This document shows, piece after piece, positions 16,486-26,314 of a stretch of DNA of 64,000 bases. Numbering within the stretch: the first letter of the stretch is position 1; every line of letters starts with the position of its first letter. The notes beneath the pieces are model-generated. The model ran no database searches. It saw only the letters and a list, made by a program, of their open reading frames with translations, and was not told the origin of the DNA. The stretch is from an uncultured Bacteroides sp. (GTDB taxonomy: Bacteria > Bacteroidota > Bacteroidia > Bacteroidales > Bacteroidaceae). The position numbers were made by a program, and so were the translations under genes. The DNA is taken from assembly GCF_963678425.1 (NCBI RefSeq), contig NZ_OY782854.1, forward strand, positions 62,001-126,000, in the 5' to 3' direction.

Positions 16486-18531
16486 TTACCAGATCTTTAC
16501 AATCTGATTTTCAGGACGCCACATTTTATCGCCTTTTTTCACTCCGAATGCCTGGTAGAACTCGGGCATATTGGATAGCGGACCAAGGACTCTCCATTTG
16601 GCGGGAGCGTGTTCGTTGCTCTTTATCTGGTTTGAGATGGCTTCAGGACGTATGTTCTGCATCCATGCCAGTGCGTAGCCAAGAAAGAAACGCTGGTTTG
16701 GGTTCAGACCGGCAATGATTTCATTGTTTTTGTATTGTCTGGTATTCTTGAATGCATCGAATCCCATTACTACTCCTCCTAGATCCGCAATGTTTTCTCC
16801 CTGAGTCAGTTCACCGTTGATGTGAAGATTGTCTACAGCCACATAATCGTTGAACTGCTTCACAATCATTTTTGTCTTTTGGGTAAACTTGGTTCTATCT
16901 TCGTTGGTCCACCAGTTGCTAAGGTTGCCAAGTTCATTGTATTTGCAACCTTGATCGTCGAAACCATGTGTAATTTCATGTCCGAAGGTTCCGCCAATGA
17001 TGGAGTAGAGCAGGGCATCGTCGGCCATTTTCCCTTCGTAACCGGGAACGATGATGTTGCAACCCGGAATCACGATTTCATTGTTCGACGGATTGTAATA
17101 CGCATTGTAGGTTTGCGGTTCCATGCCCCATTCTTTTCGGTCTACCGGTTTGCCGTATTTGCTTATCATGTAGTTAAATTCCCATTTATTGGCGCTCATC
17201 ACATTCTTTACATAAGAGGAACGGTCAATCTGCATGGCACTCAGGTCTTTCCATTTCTCTGGATAACCAACTTTCATAATTACAGCATTGAGCTTCTTTA
17301 GCGCTTTTTCTTTGGTAGATGCACTCATCCAGTCGAGTGCTTTGATGCGCTGTGCAAAAACCGATTTGATGGCGTTCCCTATTTCTTCCAGCTTTTCTTT
17401 GGTTCCTTTGGGCAAATACTCGTTTACATATACCTGACCAATCAGTTCACCAAGTGACCCGTCGGTTTGTTCCACAACACGCTTCCATCTGGGTTTTGGC
17501 TCTTTTATACCACGCAGGGCAGAAGCATAGAAGTTGAAGCTTTCCATGTAGGTTTTATTGTCCAGATAAGCAGTCAGTCCATTCAATATATGGAATTTGA
17601 GGTAATTCTTCCAGTCGTCTATCGTGTATTTCTTCAGATAGCCGTTTAACGCGGTAAGGAATTCAGGCTGGCCAACAACCACGCTATCCACCTTCGTCAG
17701 TCCGGTACCATTTATAAAAACCTTCCAATCGAGGTTCGGTGTTAATGCAGTCAGTTTGGCGAATGTCATTTTGTTATAGTTGGCTAACGGGTCACGGGTG
17801 TCTTCCCGCTTGCGTGATGTCTTTGCCAGAGCTGTTTCCATTTCCATCAGTTTTGCGGCAGCCTGCTTCGCTTTTGAATTGTCGTAACCCATGATTCCGA
17901 ACATGTTACCCACATAGGTCACGAACTTTTCGCGGATAGCTTTGGAACTTGCATCCGTATCCACATAGTAACTTCGGTCTGGCATACTAAGTCCGCCCTG
18001 AGTAATGTATACCTGGTACTTGCTGCTGTTCTTATCGTCCTGAGTAACATACATACCCAATAACGGAGACGATGATACGGTATGGATATAAGATGCTTCC
18101 CTGATGATGCCGTTCAGATCCCTGATATTATCTATTTTGGTGAAATCGCCTTTCAGATCGCTAATACCTTTTTTATTCAGCGAAATACTGTCCATACCTG
18201 TAGAGAAGAAGTCGCCTATTTTCTGTTTGTTACTACCCTTCGGTGCATTTTGAATGGCAGCCGATGATTCGCAGATATTACGGACCTGCGCGTTTATGGT
18301 ATCCTGAATAAGCTGGAATATTCCATTACTTTGTTCGCTTGCTGGAATCGGGTTTTGTTTGAACCATTTGCCATTGGCAAACTGAAAGAAATCATCTCCG
18401 GCTTTTGTTGTAGAGTCAATGTGTGAAGCCAGGGCATCACCCTTTTCCGAAGAAAATTTTGCCTGCTTGCACGATATTGTGATTGTTGCAAGAGCGATGC
18501 AGCTCAGAGCCTTAAACATTCCTTTTTTCAT
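16486..18531 (-). CDS. pepO: M13-family zinc metallopeptidase (PepO/neprilysin-like), lipoprotein
   Basis: The 681-residue protein has a lipoprotein signal (lipobox TISC, Cys21) and the mature sequence starts in the typical M13 way (AGDDFFQFANGKWFKQNPIP). The zinc site is HEITH near residue 518 in GGTFGHEITHGFDDQG, and the third ligand Glu lies in ENIADLGG near 578. The C-terminus carries NMPEFYQAFGVKKGD and ends in IVKIW, close to the family's invariant CxxW but with the Cys replaced. M13 enzymes cleave short peptides; here the site would be the periplasm or cell surface. It is the last gene of a three-gene run with two DUF3857 proteins, 55 bases after the previous gene. Confidence 0.93.
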   Translation of the reverse strand: MKKGMFKALSCIALATITISCKQAKFSSEKGDALASHIDSTTKAGDDFFQFANGKWFKQNPIPASEQSNGIFQLIQDTINAQVRNICESSAAIQNAPKGSNKQKIGDFFSTGMDSISLNKKGISDLKGDFTKIDNIRDLNGIIREASYIHTVSSSPLLGMYVTQDDKNSSKYQVYITQGGLSMPDRSYYVDTDASSKAIREKFVTYVGNMFGIMGYDNSKAKQAAAKLMEMETALAKTSRKREDTRDPLANYNKMTFAKLTALTPNLDWKVFINGTGLTKVDSVVVGQPEFLTALNGYLKKYTIDDWKNYLKFHILNGLTAYLDNKTYMESFNFYASALRGIKEPKPRWKRVVEQTDGSLGELIGQVYVNEYLPKGTKEKLEEIGNAIKSVFAQRIKALDWMSASTKEKALKKLNAVIMKVGYPEKWKDLSAMQIDRSSYVKNVMSANKWEFNYMISKYGKPVDRKEWGMEPQTYNAYYNPSNNEIVIPGCNIIVPGYEGKMADDALLYSIIGGTFGHEITHGFDDQGCKYNELGNLSNWWTNEDRTKFTQKTKMIVKQFNDYVAVDNLHINGELTQGENIADLGGVVMGFDAFKNTRQYKNNEIIAGLNPNQRFFLGYALAWMQNIRPEAISNQIKSNEHAPAKWRVLGPLSNMPEFYQAFGVKKGDKMWRPENQIVKIW

Positions 18532-18586
18532 AGATTAATATTTTAGTTGTTTTAAATTATTATATATTAAAAGCCATTTACCTTTA

Positions 18587-20800
18587 CTATTGTAACCGTT
18601 TCAGGATAACGGACTGAGTATAGAATTTATTTGTTTCATCAACCATTTTCAGTAATTCGGACCAGCCTGAAACCGGAACAAAAGATTTTTTATACACTTT
18701 CTGTGCCGAGATTCTGAGTATATTACCGGTAATAGAAGCGGTGGATGCAAACGAACCATATTCATTGTCCATCCTGAAATTAAGATTTTCTATCCCCTGC
18801 ACCTCATACTCCTTCGGAATCTCTACCTGTATTTCATACATATAAGTACGCGGAGTAGACATAATGGCATTTACCGAACGGTTGCGTTCCTGTTCTGTCG
18901 GTGCCCATTGGACTCCTATCAGTTTTCCTGCATCAAGCATAAAGTTGTTTCCTGCTTTCTTTACCAATCCCTCTACACTGTATTTTACGGTGTATTGAAA
19001 GTCTGGATTTGCGGGTGTTATGCCTATGGTATCCATTGAAAAACTGAGTACATCTTTGGGTACAAAATCATGATAGAGACTAATTTCTTGTTTGATGTTG
19101 TCTTTCTGCTCTTTCCGCATTTTGTCGAAATAGGCTTTGTATTCGTCAATGTATTTACGTGAATTCTTATCTTCTTCCATTTCCTCTAATAATGTCTTGT
19201 TTATCTGCAGATACTTGCGCATTACAGCATTCCAGTCTTCATCAAGAACCAACAAACGCTGAAAATCGCTTTTCAGATCGCCGGTGTATTTGTTTTCACG
19301 GTTTACTACTAGTTCAAGCGGATTACTTTGTGAGAAAGCAACCTGCATTTTTACGGTGTTCTTGTTTTGGTCAGCCGTGGTTTGCGGTATGATATACTCG
19401 CTGCTATCTCCTGTAATGCCAACCGGCTTGTTTCTGGTATAACCAGTAACAGCAATGGTTGAGGCTTTTTCTCCCTGGAGGCCAGCCGGGATCTCGGTCG
19501 CCGCACCAAAACCTTTGGTGAAGAAGAATAGTTGTTTATTGTCATTGGCAGTAGCGATACAGTGCAGATCCTCTGTATCGGTGACCTCATTCATTCGGGC
19601 GCCGTTCTTACTGGTTACAAATCCCAGTTTACATTCTATCTGATTCTCTTTCAGCAGTTGCTCCAGCCGGATCATAAACTGTGAAGGCGGAAAGTAATTT
19701 ATATTGTCTGGCCAGTATAACCGAAGTGCATCATAAATGTATATAGCCAGTGCTCCCTTAGTTGCGTCCGGAGACTGTTGTTTATAGTTCTGTATAGCTG
19801 TTGCCACCTTTTTATTGATGTTTTTCAATCCGAACATCTGAGATTTCTGAGTGGCCAATATACATTTTGTGTCGTTTAATATGTCTTCGTACGGAATGTT
19901 GCTGTAAACTCCGCTTTTACGTGCACTCGCCGGCTTGTAAATCAGGTTTGAGGTATTGTTCAGTACCTGCATCCGGATCATGGGGAGATCACGCAAAGCT
20001 GATAACCATCGTGTGTTTTCAAGATTGTCAATCTTAAGAATATCCTGCTTTTCCACATCAAGGATGGTGGTTTTATCGTCTGTGACGGAGGTTTTCATCT
20101 CCGGAGCTCCGTTGATGGAGCGATATTCCACGGTTAGCTTGTTTCCGAATTCGCAATGAACGGAATAGGAGAGGGTAGGGTATTCGGAAAAGAAAGCAAA
20201 AACCAGCGAAGGTACATTCTCACTTTCCAGATCCTTTTCTTTATGGATGAAGTAATCAAGAATATCGCCTATCTGCAGATCGGGAATAGCCAGCTTCTTA
20301 TAGGCTTCCTTGTTGCTCTTTCCTTCCGTAACGCTCACAGCCTCATTGGCTACGTCGACCTCCCGGATGGTGCCGTCCGGTTTTATTATCCGGGCTCCAA
20401 TCAACGTCCTGAATTTATTGAAACCATAAAATCCCCTTGTTTCCAATTCTTTCCTGAAAGAGACCTCAGAAAATTCTTTCAGGGCTGCCTTGTCATTTAT
20501 CTTAACCAGGAATCGCTCGGTGTCTGTGTAATACATACTGGGGCTGAAGCCACCACTTTGCAGGAAGCTTGCTAATTTATTCTGCCTTTTAGCCTCAACT
20601 TGTTTGTATCTGGCTATGATAACAGCTGATTCATTCCTGTACTTGTCAGGAACGGTATAGTTCCTGAATTGGGGCAGATCCCATCCCCAGACTTCTGCTC
20701 TCACTTGTTTGTCATGTTCGGTGTCATCGGCAGCATGAAGCATATCCGGAAATATAAACAGGGCCAGAATCAGCCAAAGAATGCAGGAAAATTGTTTCAT
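18587..20800 (-). CDS. DUF3857-domain protein with degenerate transglutaminase-like fold
   Basis: A 737-residue exported protein (signal peptide MKQFSCILWLILALFIFPDM...HA). An N-terminal DUF3857 beta-domain (about 90-290) is followed by a region aligning with the transglutaminase core of the next-upstream paralogue. Where that paralogue has the catalytic Cys in KYGDCKGMANLL, this protein has YFPPSQFMIRLEQLL, so the Cys is gone; the His is kept (EDLHCIATA) but the Asp position is lost (FFTKGFG). It is therefore probably non-enzymatic and may bind peptides or glycans in the periplasm. It starts 10 bases after the paralogous gene, an arrangement typical of DUF3857 pairs in Bacteroidota. The function of the pair is not known. 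Confidence 0.8.
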   Translation of the reverse strand: MKQFSCILWLILALFIFPDMLHAADDTEHDKQVRAEVWGWDLPQFRNYTVPDKYRNESAVIIARYKQVEAKRQNKLASFLQSGGFSPSMYYTDTERFLVKINDKAALKEFSEVSFRKELETRGFYGFNKFRTLIGARIIKPDGTIREVDVANEAVSVTEGKSNKEAYKKLAIPDLQIGDILDYFIHKEKDLESENVPSLVFAFFSEYPTLSYSVHCEFGNKLTVEYRSINGAPEMKTSVTDDKTTILDVEKQDILKIDNLENTRWLSALRDLPMIRMQVLNNTSNLIYKPASARKSGVYSNIPYEDILNDTKCILATQKSQMFGLKNINKKVATAIQNYKQQSPDATKGALAIYIYDALRLYWPDNINYFPPSQFMIRLEQLLKENQIECKLGFVTSKNGARMNEVTDTEDLHCIATANDNKQLFFFTKGFGAATEIPAGLQGEKASTIAVTGYTRNKPVGITGDSSEYIIPQTTADQNKNTVKMQVAFSQSNPLELVVNRENKYTGDLKSDFQRLLVLDEDWNAVMRKYLQINKTLLEEMEEDKNSRKYIDEYKAYFDKMRKEQKDNIKQEISLYHDFVPKDVLSFSMDTIGITPANPDFQYTVKYSVEGLVKKAGNNFMLDAGKLIGVQWAPTEQERNRSVNAIMSTPRTYMYEIQVEIPKEYEVQGIENLNFRMDNEYGSFASTASITGNILRISAQKVYKKSFVPVSGWSELLKMVDETNKFYTQSVILKRLQ

Positions 20801-20810
20801 TGTATGATAG

Positions 20811-22667
20811 TTATAGTTTTTTTAAAGTAATTTGTTCCATATAAACTTTTCTGATAGCAGATATCTGGTCATTCCACTCTTTAAAATGACTCTTTTTTAT
20901 CCATGGATCGAACAAGGTTATCTCTTTCCGATAGATAATCTTATTATCCTTCTGAGTATACGAAACGGTAAAAAGAAGGTTACTATTCTTAAATGTCTGA
21001 CCGGAAGGAAGTCCGGTAACCTTATATCCCTGAGGAATCTGAATCGTGAACTGCCTTACCGTGCGATCTTTAAACGGGAAGAGGTAGTCATTTTCTCGTT
21101 TGGTGGTATCGATAGTTATTTCCGCATAATCTTTTATGGCATCCGGATCAATGTATAGCTCATCCTGAAAGGCTTGTATGGCCGATTTGCGCTCCACCTG
21201 ATAACTAATGGAGAGGCAGTCCGACTGGGACTCCGTTCCGGAAAGGAGAATATCCGTGGCTTTGTCCTGCACTTTCCCTTTCTCAAGAAACTGCCTGATA
21301 ACATTGGCCTGTCTGTCCTTCTCCGTAGCATGAATCTGCAATAAAGTCAACTGTTTTGATTCCCCGTAAAAGGAGTTTACGGCCTTGCCACTCAGTGCAC
21401 CGGCGGTAACTGTATATTCGCACGAAAGGCTGTCTGTGTTTTGTGCAGGAGAAACGGTAGGAGTGTTCTCTATCAGATAGTTGTCCCCGTCTTCGATCAT
21501 GGCTTTTCTTCCTTGTATCGACTGTGGATACTGACCTAATGGCATATACTTTACGGTTGGATCAAGGAAATAGAGCTTATTGTTCCACTTCAAAGCACAT
21601 ATCATGTGATTTGAGTTTGGTAATGGGACTGTGAAGTCGAAATCAATCTGATTTGTGGCTATCCAGACAAGTCGTGCATCGAAACCGGCTGTTACGAGCA
21701 GCGATTTCAGTAAATTGGCCATTCCTTTGCAGTCACCATATTTTTTCTGAAGCACATTCTGTGCGTCATCCGGTTTGAATCCCATGATTCCATACTCGTT
21801 GGCAATGTAGCGGATATTATCTTGTACCCATGCATAGATCGCTTTGATCTTGCTTTCCGGAGTACTACAATCTTTGACTATTTCCTGCAATTTATTACGG
21901 ATAATTGTTGAATCACTGTTGTCTTGAAGGGTAGCGCCGTGATTCCATTGATAAAGAGTGCTTAGATTGTCAAAAATGGATTGCCTGGATTTACCGGTGG
22001 TTGCTGTTTTGGAAACAATTATCAGATGTGGGTAGATATAGGAAAATCCCGGCCTGTAAGGTTCCTGTTTTTCTGCCTTTTGATTCTCAATGTGATAGAT
22101 GTAGGTATGTGTCTTTTCCTTTTCGTCAGTTATAACCTCTTTCTTAACATTTGTGCCAAAATTCTTCTCATAAATATCAATGTCCATCCAATAGGGAACA
22201 ACCAGTTTCACGGTTTTGTTTTTCACAAACAGTGGCTCAGAGAGATAGGTTCCTGAGAAATAGTGCGGATCGTGAAAAATCTTTTTAAAAGAGACTTCCG
22301 CGTTTCTGTTTTTCAGCGTAAAGGGTAAATTCAGCGTGCAGATTTTAGTGTCGTTATAAAACAGTCCTTCTTCCTGATACATGCTGTACTCAGGTTTTAC
22401 CCCTTTCAATCCCTTAATCCGGACGTTTTCTACTTCTGAGGAATTATCGTAGAACTTAGCTAAAACTATCTTTTCCGATATTCTGGTACATTCGTATGCA
22501 GCTGATGATTTTTCCTCAATAAACGGTTCTTTGTTGTCATTGAGTTTAAAGGTGAATACATCCTCCATGCTGGTGATAATTACATTATCATCTTCTGTCT
22601 GTGCAAAGATGGAAGTGCAGCAAAAGCAAAGGAAAAAGCAAATGATGAATCGTGTTCGTTTATTCAT
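20811..22667 (-). CDS. DUF3857 and transglutaminase-like domain protein
   Basis: A 618-residue exported protein (signal peptide MNKRTRFIICFFLCFCCTSIFAQ). DUF3857 occupies about residues 50-240 and a transglutaminase-like thiol-enzyme core about 265-400, with catalytic Cys in KYGDCKGMANLL, His in SNHMICALKW and Asp in LYFLDPTVKY: a complete triad. A C-terminal DUF3858-like beta-domain follows. Such proteins may form or cleave amide bonds in the cell envelope, but substrates are unknown. It is the first gene of the envelope operon with the inactive paralogue and the M13 peptidase, driven by a TAnnTTTG box 64 bases upstream. Confidence 0.85.
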   Translation of the reverse strand: MNKRTRFIICFFLCFCCTSIFAQTEDDNVIITSMEDVFTFKLNDNKEPFIEEKSSAAYECTRISEKIVLAKFYDNSSEVENVRIKGLKGVKPEYSMYQEEGLFYNDTKICTLNLPFTLKNRNAEVSFKKIFHDPHYFSGTYLSEPLFVKNKTVKLVVPYWMDIDIYEKNFGTNVKKEVITDEKEKTHTYIYHIENQKAEKQEPYRPGFSYIYPHLIIVSKTATTGKSRQSIFDNLSTLYQWNHGATLQDNSDSTIIRNKLQEIVKDCSTPESKIKAIYAWVQDNIRYIANEYGIMGFKPDDAQNVLQKKYGDCKGMANLLKSLLVTAGFDARLVWIATNQIDFDFTVPLPNSNHMICALKWNNKLYFLDPTVKYMPLGQYPQSIQGRKAMIEDGDNYLIENTPTVSPAQNTDSLSCEYTVTAGALSGKAVNSFYGESKQLTLLQIHATEKDRQANVIRQFLEKGKVQDKATDILLSGTESQSDCLSISYQVERKSAIQAFQDELYIDPDAIKDYAEITIDTTKRENDYLFPFKDRTVRQFTIQIPQGYKVTGLPSGQTFKNSNLLFTVSYTQKDNKIIYRKEITLFDPWIKKSHFKEWNDQISAIRKVYMEQITLKKL

Positions 22668-22730
22668 AAGTCTACTTGCCGGTCATTAATATTGAAGTTT
22701 CTGAATTCTTGTGTTTGTTATATAATGGGG

Positions 22731-22738
22731 CAAATGTA
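22731..22738 (-). promoter_or_regulatory. TAnnTTTG promoter box for the DUF3857-M13 operon
   Basis: TACATTTG on the minus strand, exact match to the consensus, 64 bases before the start of the first DUF3857 gene. Confidence 0.6.
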
Positions 22739-22840
22739 TAAAATAATTCTGGTTTTATACCATGAAAAATGTAAAATATCTGTTTGTGTGTTTTACTACT
22801 TTGTCCAGCTTACCTGGTTCCATTTAATAATATGTTACCC

Positions 22841-23569
22841 CTATTTGCTCTTTACAGGCATTCGCTCCCAGAGCCACAGCGGAATCATTCTCCAGAAAAA
22901 CACTAGAATAGCATATCGGTTATCAATCATTGCAATGCGCTTTTTCTTTTTCAGAGCATGGATAATCCGTTCTGCAACATGATCGGGTTTCATAAGCAGG
23001 GGGTAATTGCCGTCTTTCAGAAGATCTGTCTGAACAAATCCGGGACGGATATCAGTAAAGGTAATATTCAGTTTCTCCATGTGGGAGAGCTGTGCCAGCG
23101 CATTGATGTAAGAGTTCTGAAAACGTTTGGTGGCTGAGTAGGCCGGGGCAGCACCCAGCCCTTTTGTCCCGGCAATGGAACTGATCACTGCCAGATGGCC
23201 TCCTCCCTTTTCCCTGAAGTAGTTAAAGGCAGCTGTAACCATTCGGATAAATCCACCCACATTGGTCTTTGCCGTGTTGATCTCAATATCGGCTTTCAAT
23301 GCAATATTCTGGCTACCCACACCAGAACTGAGCAGAAACAGATCCATCCCACCCAGTTTATCGATGAGCAGTTGTAACTTCTCAGGCGCATCTTCTTTTG
23401 TCACATCCAACTCCTGTATCTCAACCAGACCGGGTGCAGTGGACCGAAACTTCTCCAATGCTTCTTTTCGTCTGCCGGCTACGCCCACATGCCATCCCAG
23501 TTTCAGATAACCTTTTGCAACTTCGTATCCAATGCCGGAAGTAGCTCCTATAATGATTACTTTTTTCAT
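22841..23569 (-). CDS. Short-chain dehydrogenase/reductase (SDR family)
   Basis: A 242-residue classical SDR: the NAD(P) site is IIGATSGIGYEVAKG at residues 6-20, with Arg following in VGVAGRRKEAL (suggesting NADP). The catalytic Ser is in VISSIAGTKG and the Tyr/Lys pair is in AYSATKRF near residue 150. The C-terminus has a hydrophobic stretch (YAILVFFWRMIPLWLWERM) that may associate with membrane. The substrate cannot be predicted. It is a single gene with its own promoter box, divergent from the TonB receptor. Confidence 0.9.
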   Translation of the reverse strand: MKKVIIIGATSGIGYEVAKGYLKLGWHVGVAGRRKEALEKFRSTAPGLVEIQELDVTKEDAPEKLQLLIDKLGGMDLFLLSSGVGSQNIALKADIEINTAKTNVGGFIRMVTAAFNYFREKGGGHLAVISSIAGTKGLGAAPAYSATKRFQNSYINALAQLSHMEKLNITFTDIRPGFVQTDLLKDGNYPLLMKPDHVAERIIHALKKKKRIAMIDNRYAILVFFWRMIPLWLWERMPVKSK

Positions 23570-23589
23570 CTTATTTGTTTTAGAAAAAA

Positions 23590-23597
23590 CAAATATA
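23590..23597 (-). promoter_or_regulatory. TAnnTTTG promoter box for the SDR gene
   Basis: TATATTTG on the minus strand, exact consensus, 21 bases before the SDR start codon. Confidence 0.6.
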
Positions 23598-23787
23598 ACT
23601 TATTTATTTTTATTATATGAAATATTCATATAATTTGTAACAAGGATTCTCTATCTCAATAAATTCAGATAACATTGTTTTATTTACAATTAATTATCCG
23701 GTTTTTTTTGTATTTTGCACAATGCTTTTGTGATTAATAATGCACTCATTTCAAATGAATTATAAATAATCGTTAAAGATTAATGGC

Positions 23788-23832
23788 ATGATTGGAGCAA
23801 TTGCGGGAGATATTGTTGGTTCTCTCGCCTAA
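23788..23832 (+). pseudogene. N-terminal remnant of an ADP-ribosylglycohydrolase gene
   Basis: A 14-codon frame reads MIGAIAGDIVGSLA and stops. M-I-G-A-I-x-G-D-I-V-G-S is the invariant start of bacterial ADP-ribosylglycohydrolases (ARH/DraG-like), which are normally 250-300 residues; the GD belongs to the metal/ligand loop. Upstream, TATTTTGC at 23711-23718 could be the former promoter. The rest of the gene is missing and the TonB receptor's 5' region follows, so this is probably a deletion or insertion scar. The short length limits certainty. Confidence 0.6.
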
Positions 23833-23891
23833 GGTTTGTAGCTTCTCTGTTTGAAAATAATAGTCCATAATATAAAAATTAGTAAGAATAT

Positions 23892-25772
23892 ATGAATATA
23901 AAAATAGCCTGTATCCTGTTAATCAGTGCCTTACTGCCTATTGCAGTGCAAGCACAGCCTCTAAGAGATAGCACCCAGATAAAAAAAAGCTATACGGTGG
24001 ACGAAGTTGTTGTGACTGGTACGCGGAATGAAACAGATATACGCCATTTACCAATGAGTATATCCGTGGTCAACCGGCAACAGATTGACCAACGTTATGA
24101 ACAATCTTTACTCCCTTTATTGACAGAACAAGTACCGGGACTTTTCACCACCGGACGTGGTATTATGGGATACGGCGTATCAACAGGTGCTGCAGGTGGT
24201 ATGAGTTTACGAGGGGTGGGTGGTAGTCCTACTACTGAGTTGTTAGTGCTTATCGATGGGCATCCGCAATACATGGGATTGATGGGACACCCATTAGCCG
24301 ATGCTTACCAGTCTATGCTGGTCGAACGTGTGGAAGTGGTACGCGGTCCTGCGTCGGTTTTATATGGTTCGAATGCGATGGGAGGCGTTATTAACATCGT
24401 AACACGTAAGTTAGAGGAAGATGGCATAAAGAACGATGTGAGATTGAGCTATGGTTCATACAATACACTGACAACCGAAGTTTCCAACCGCATCCGCAAA
24501 GGACGTTTCAGCAGTGTTGTGACGGCTTCTTACAATCGGACAGACGGACATCGGGAAAACATGGACTTCGATCAATATGGCGGTTATCTGAAATTAGGAT
24601 ACGAGTTCAGCCATGCATGGAACATCTTTGCCGATGCTAATCTTACGCATTTCAATGCATCCAATCCGGGAATGGTGACAGCTCCTGTTTTAGACAATGA
24701 TTCACGCATTACCCGGGGAATGGCCTCCTTCTCAATTGAAAATAATTACAGTCACACTTCGGGTGCTTTGAAGTTCTTTTATAATTGGGGACGGCACAAA
24801 ATCAATGACGGCTATTCTGCAGGACAAGATCCGCTCGACTATCGGTTTAATTCCAAAGACCGGATGTTGGGCATCACGTGGTATCAAAGTGCCACTCTCT
24901 TCACAGGCAACCGAATTACATTCGGGGTAGATTATCAACATCTCGGTGGGGAGGCATGGAATCAGTTTACGGACAGTCGCACAGAAATTGCAGATAAAAC
25001 AGAAAACGAGATAGCCGGTTATCTGGATTTCCGGCAGGCACTCGGCACACTCTTTACGCTGGACATTGGCCAGCGTGTGGATCATCACTCACAAACCGGA
25101 ACGGAATGGATACCTCAGGCGGGATTGTCTATGCACCTGCCCCGGACAGCCGAACTGAAAGCAATGGTAAGCAAAGGTTTCCGCAATCCCACTATTCGCG
25201 AACTTTATATGTTCCGTCCGCAAAACCCTGATTTGAAGCCAGAAAGGATGATAAACTATGAAATATCCTTTTCTCAGAGCCTGATGAACAAAGCCCTTTC
25301 GTATGGTCTGAACCTTTATTATATCAACGGTGACAATATGATTCAGACAGTGCCTGTTAATGGCAGGCCTATGAACATCAATACGGGGAAAATAGAAAAC
25401 CGGGGTGTGGAAACAAATGTCAGTTACCGGATGAATCCTTCGTGGATGTTTACCGCCAATTATAGTTGGCTGAGAATGAAATATCCCGTTGTGGCAGCTC
25501 CCGAACATAAGTTATATGCCGGCGCTGATTATTCAAAGGGAAAATGGAATGTATCAACCGGTGTGCAATATATCTGCGGACTTTATACCTCTATCAATCC
25601 TGAAACGAAAGAAAATTTTGTGTTGTGGAATTTGAGGGGCAGCTATCGTTTGTGCCGTTTAGCTCATCTGTTTGTACGTGGAGAGAATTTATTAGCGCAA
25701 TGTTATGAAATAAATGCCGGTTATCCCATGCCGGGAGCTACAATAATGGGTGGCATTAATTTAAACTTTTAA
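23892..25772 (+). CDS. TonB-dependent outer-membrane receptor
   Basis: A 626-residue barrel with Sec signal (cleavage after AVQA), a TonB-box-like segment just before the plug (SYTVDEVVVTGTRN, residues 34-47), a plug domain (about 50-160; VERVEVVRGPASVLYGSNAMGG) and a 22-strand-type barrel ending in GGINLNF. There is no carboxypeptidase-like N-terminal extension, so it is not a SusC protein and more likely takes up a metal complex or vitamin. It is 5 bases before an ECF-type S-component gene, suggesting a shared substrate. No cobalamin riboswitch or Fur-like box was recognised upstream, so the ligand stays open. Confidence 0.92.
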   Translation: MNIKIACILLISALLPIAVQAQPLRDSTQIKKSYTVDEVVVTGTRNETDIRHLPMSISVVNRQQIDQRYEQSLLPLLTEQVPGLFTTGRGIMGYGVSTGAAGGMSLRGVGGSPTTELLVLIDGHPQYMGLMGHPLADAYQSMLVERVEVVRGPASVLYGSNAMGGVINIVTRKLEEDGIKNDVRLSYGSYNTLTTEVSNRIRKGRFSSVVTASYNRTDGHRENMDFDQYGGYLKLGYEFSHAWNIFADANLTHFNASNPGMVTAPVLDNDSRITRGMASFSIENNYSHTSGALKFFYNWGRHKINDGYSAGQDPLDYRFNSKDRMLGITWYQSATLFTGNRITFGVDYQHLGGEAWNQFTDSRTEIADKTENEIAGYLDFRQALGTLFTLDIGQRVDHHSQTGTEWIPQAGLSMHLPRTAELKAMVSKGFRNPTIRELYMFRPQNPDLKPERMINYEISFSQSLMNKALSYGLNLYYINGDNMIQTVPVNGRPMNINTGKIENRGVETNVSYRMNPSWMFTANYSWLRMKYPVVAAPEHKLYAGADYSKGKWNVSTGVQYICGLYTSINPETKENFVLWNLRGSYRLCRLAHLFVRGENLLAQCYEINAGYPMPGATIMGGINLNF

Positions 25773-25777
25773 TATAA

Positions 25778-26296
25778 ATGAATATGGAAGCAACAACTAT
25801 TAAACTTTATTCGCTGAATTACAGTAATGTGAAAACCTATCTGGCAGCATCTCTTTTTGTTATTGGCAACATGGCTTTGCCACAACTTTGCCATTTAGTA
25901 CCGCAAGGTGGTATTACCTTATTGCCTATTTATTTCTTTACGCTTATTGGTGCGTATAAGTACGGCTGGAAAGTAGGATTACTGACTGGAATTCTTTCAC
26001 CGTTGCTGAATTCTATGCTTTTCGGAATGCCTCTGCCAGCTGCATTGCCAGCTATTCTTTTTAAGTCGGCATTGCTTGCAACCGCAGCCGGATTTGCTGC
26101 CGGATATTATAAACGAATTTCCGTACCCATTTTGATTATGGTAGTTCTTTTCTATCAGATAGCAGGAACATTAATAGAATGGCTGATGGTCAGAGATTTC
26201 TATTCAGCAATTCAAGATTTCCGGATGGGTGTTCCAGGTATGCTAATGCAAATCTTTGGTGGCTTTCTTTTAATTAAATATTTAATCCGTAAATAA
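25778..26296 (+). CDS. ECF-transporter S-component-like membrane protein
   Basis: A 172-residue hydrophobic protein with about six predicted membrane helices and the glycine/proline-rich helix-2/3 loop (FFTLIGAYKYGWKVGLLTGI, then SPLLNSMLFGMPLP) seen in substrate-binding S units of energy-coupling-factor transporters for vitamins or metals. It follows the TonB receptor by 5 bases, so the two probably form an outer/inner membrane route for one nutrient. No EcfT or ATPase gene is adjacent, implying use of a shared module elsewhere. An internal ATG at 25784 is an alternative start. Confidence 0.75.
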   Translation: MNMEATTIKLYSLNYSNVKTYLAASLFVIGNMALPQLCHLVPQGGITLLPIYFFTLIGAYKYGWKVGLLTGILSPLLNSMLFGMPLPAALPAILFKSALLATAAGFAAGYYKRISVPILIMVVLFYQIAGTLIEWLMVRDFYSAIQDFRMGVPGMLMQIFGGFLLIKYLIRK

Positions 26297-26314
26297 CTAA
26301 ATAAAGAATTTATT

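Noticed and set aside
23598..23891. Cobalamin riboswitch or Fur box upstream of the TonB receptor
   Set aside because: No B12-box-like conserved string, long structured leader or Fur-type palindrome was seen, so a vitamin B12 or iron assignment is not supported.
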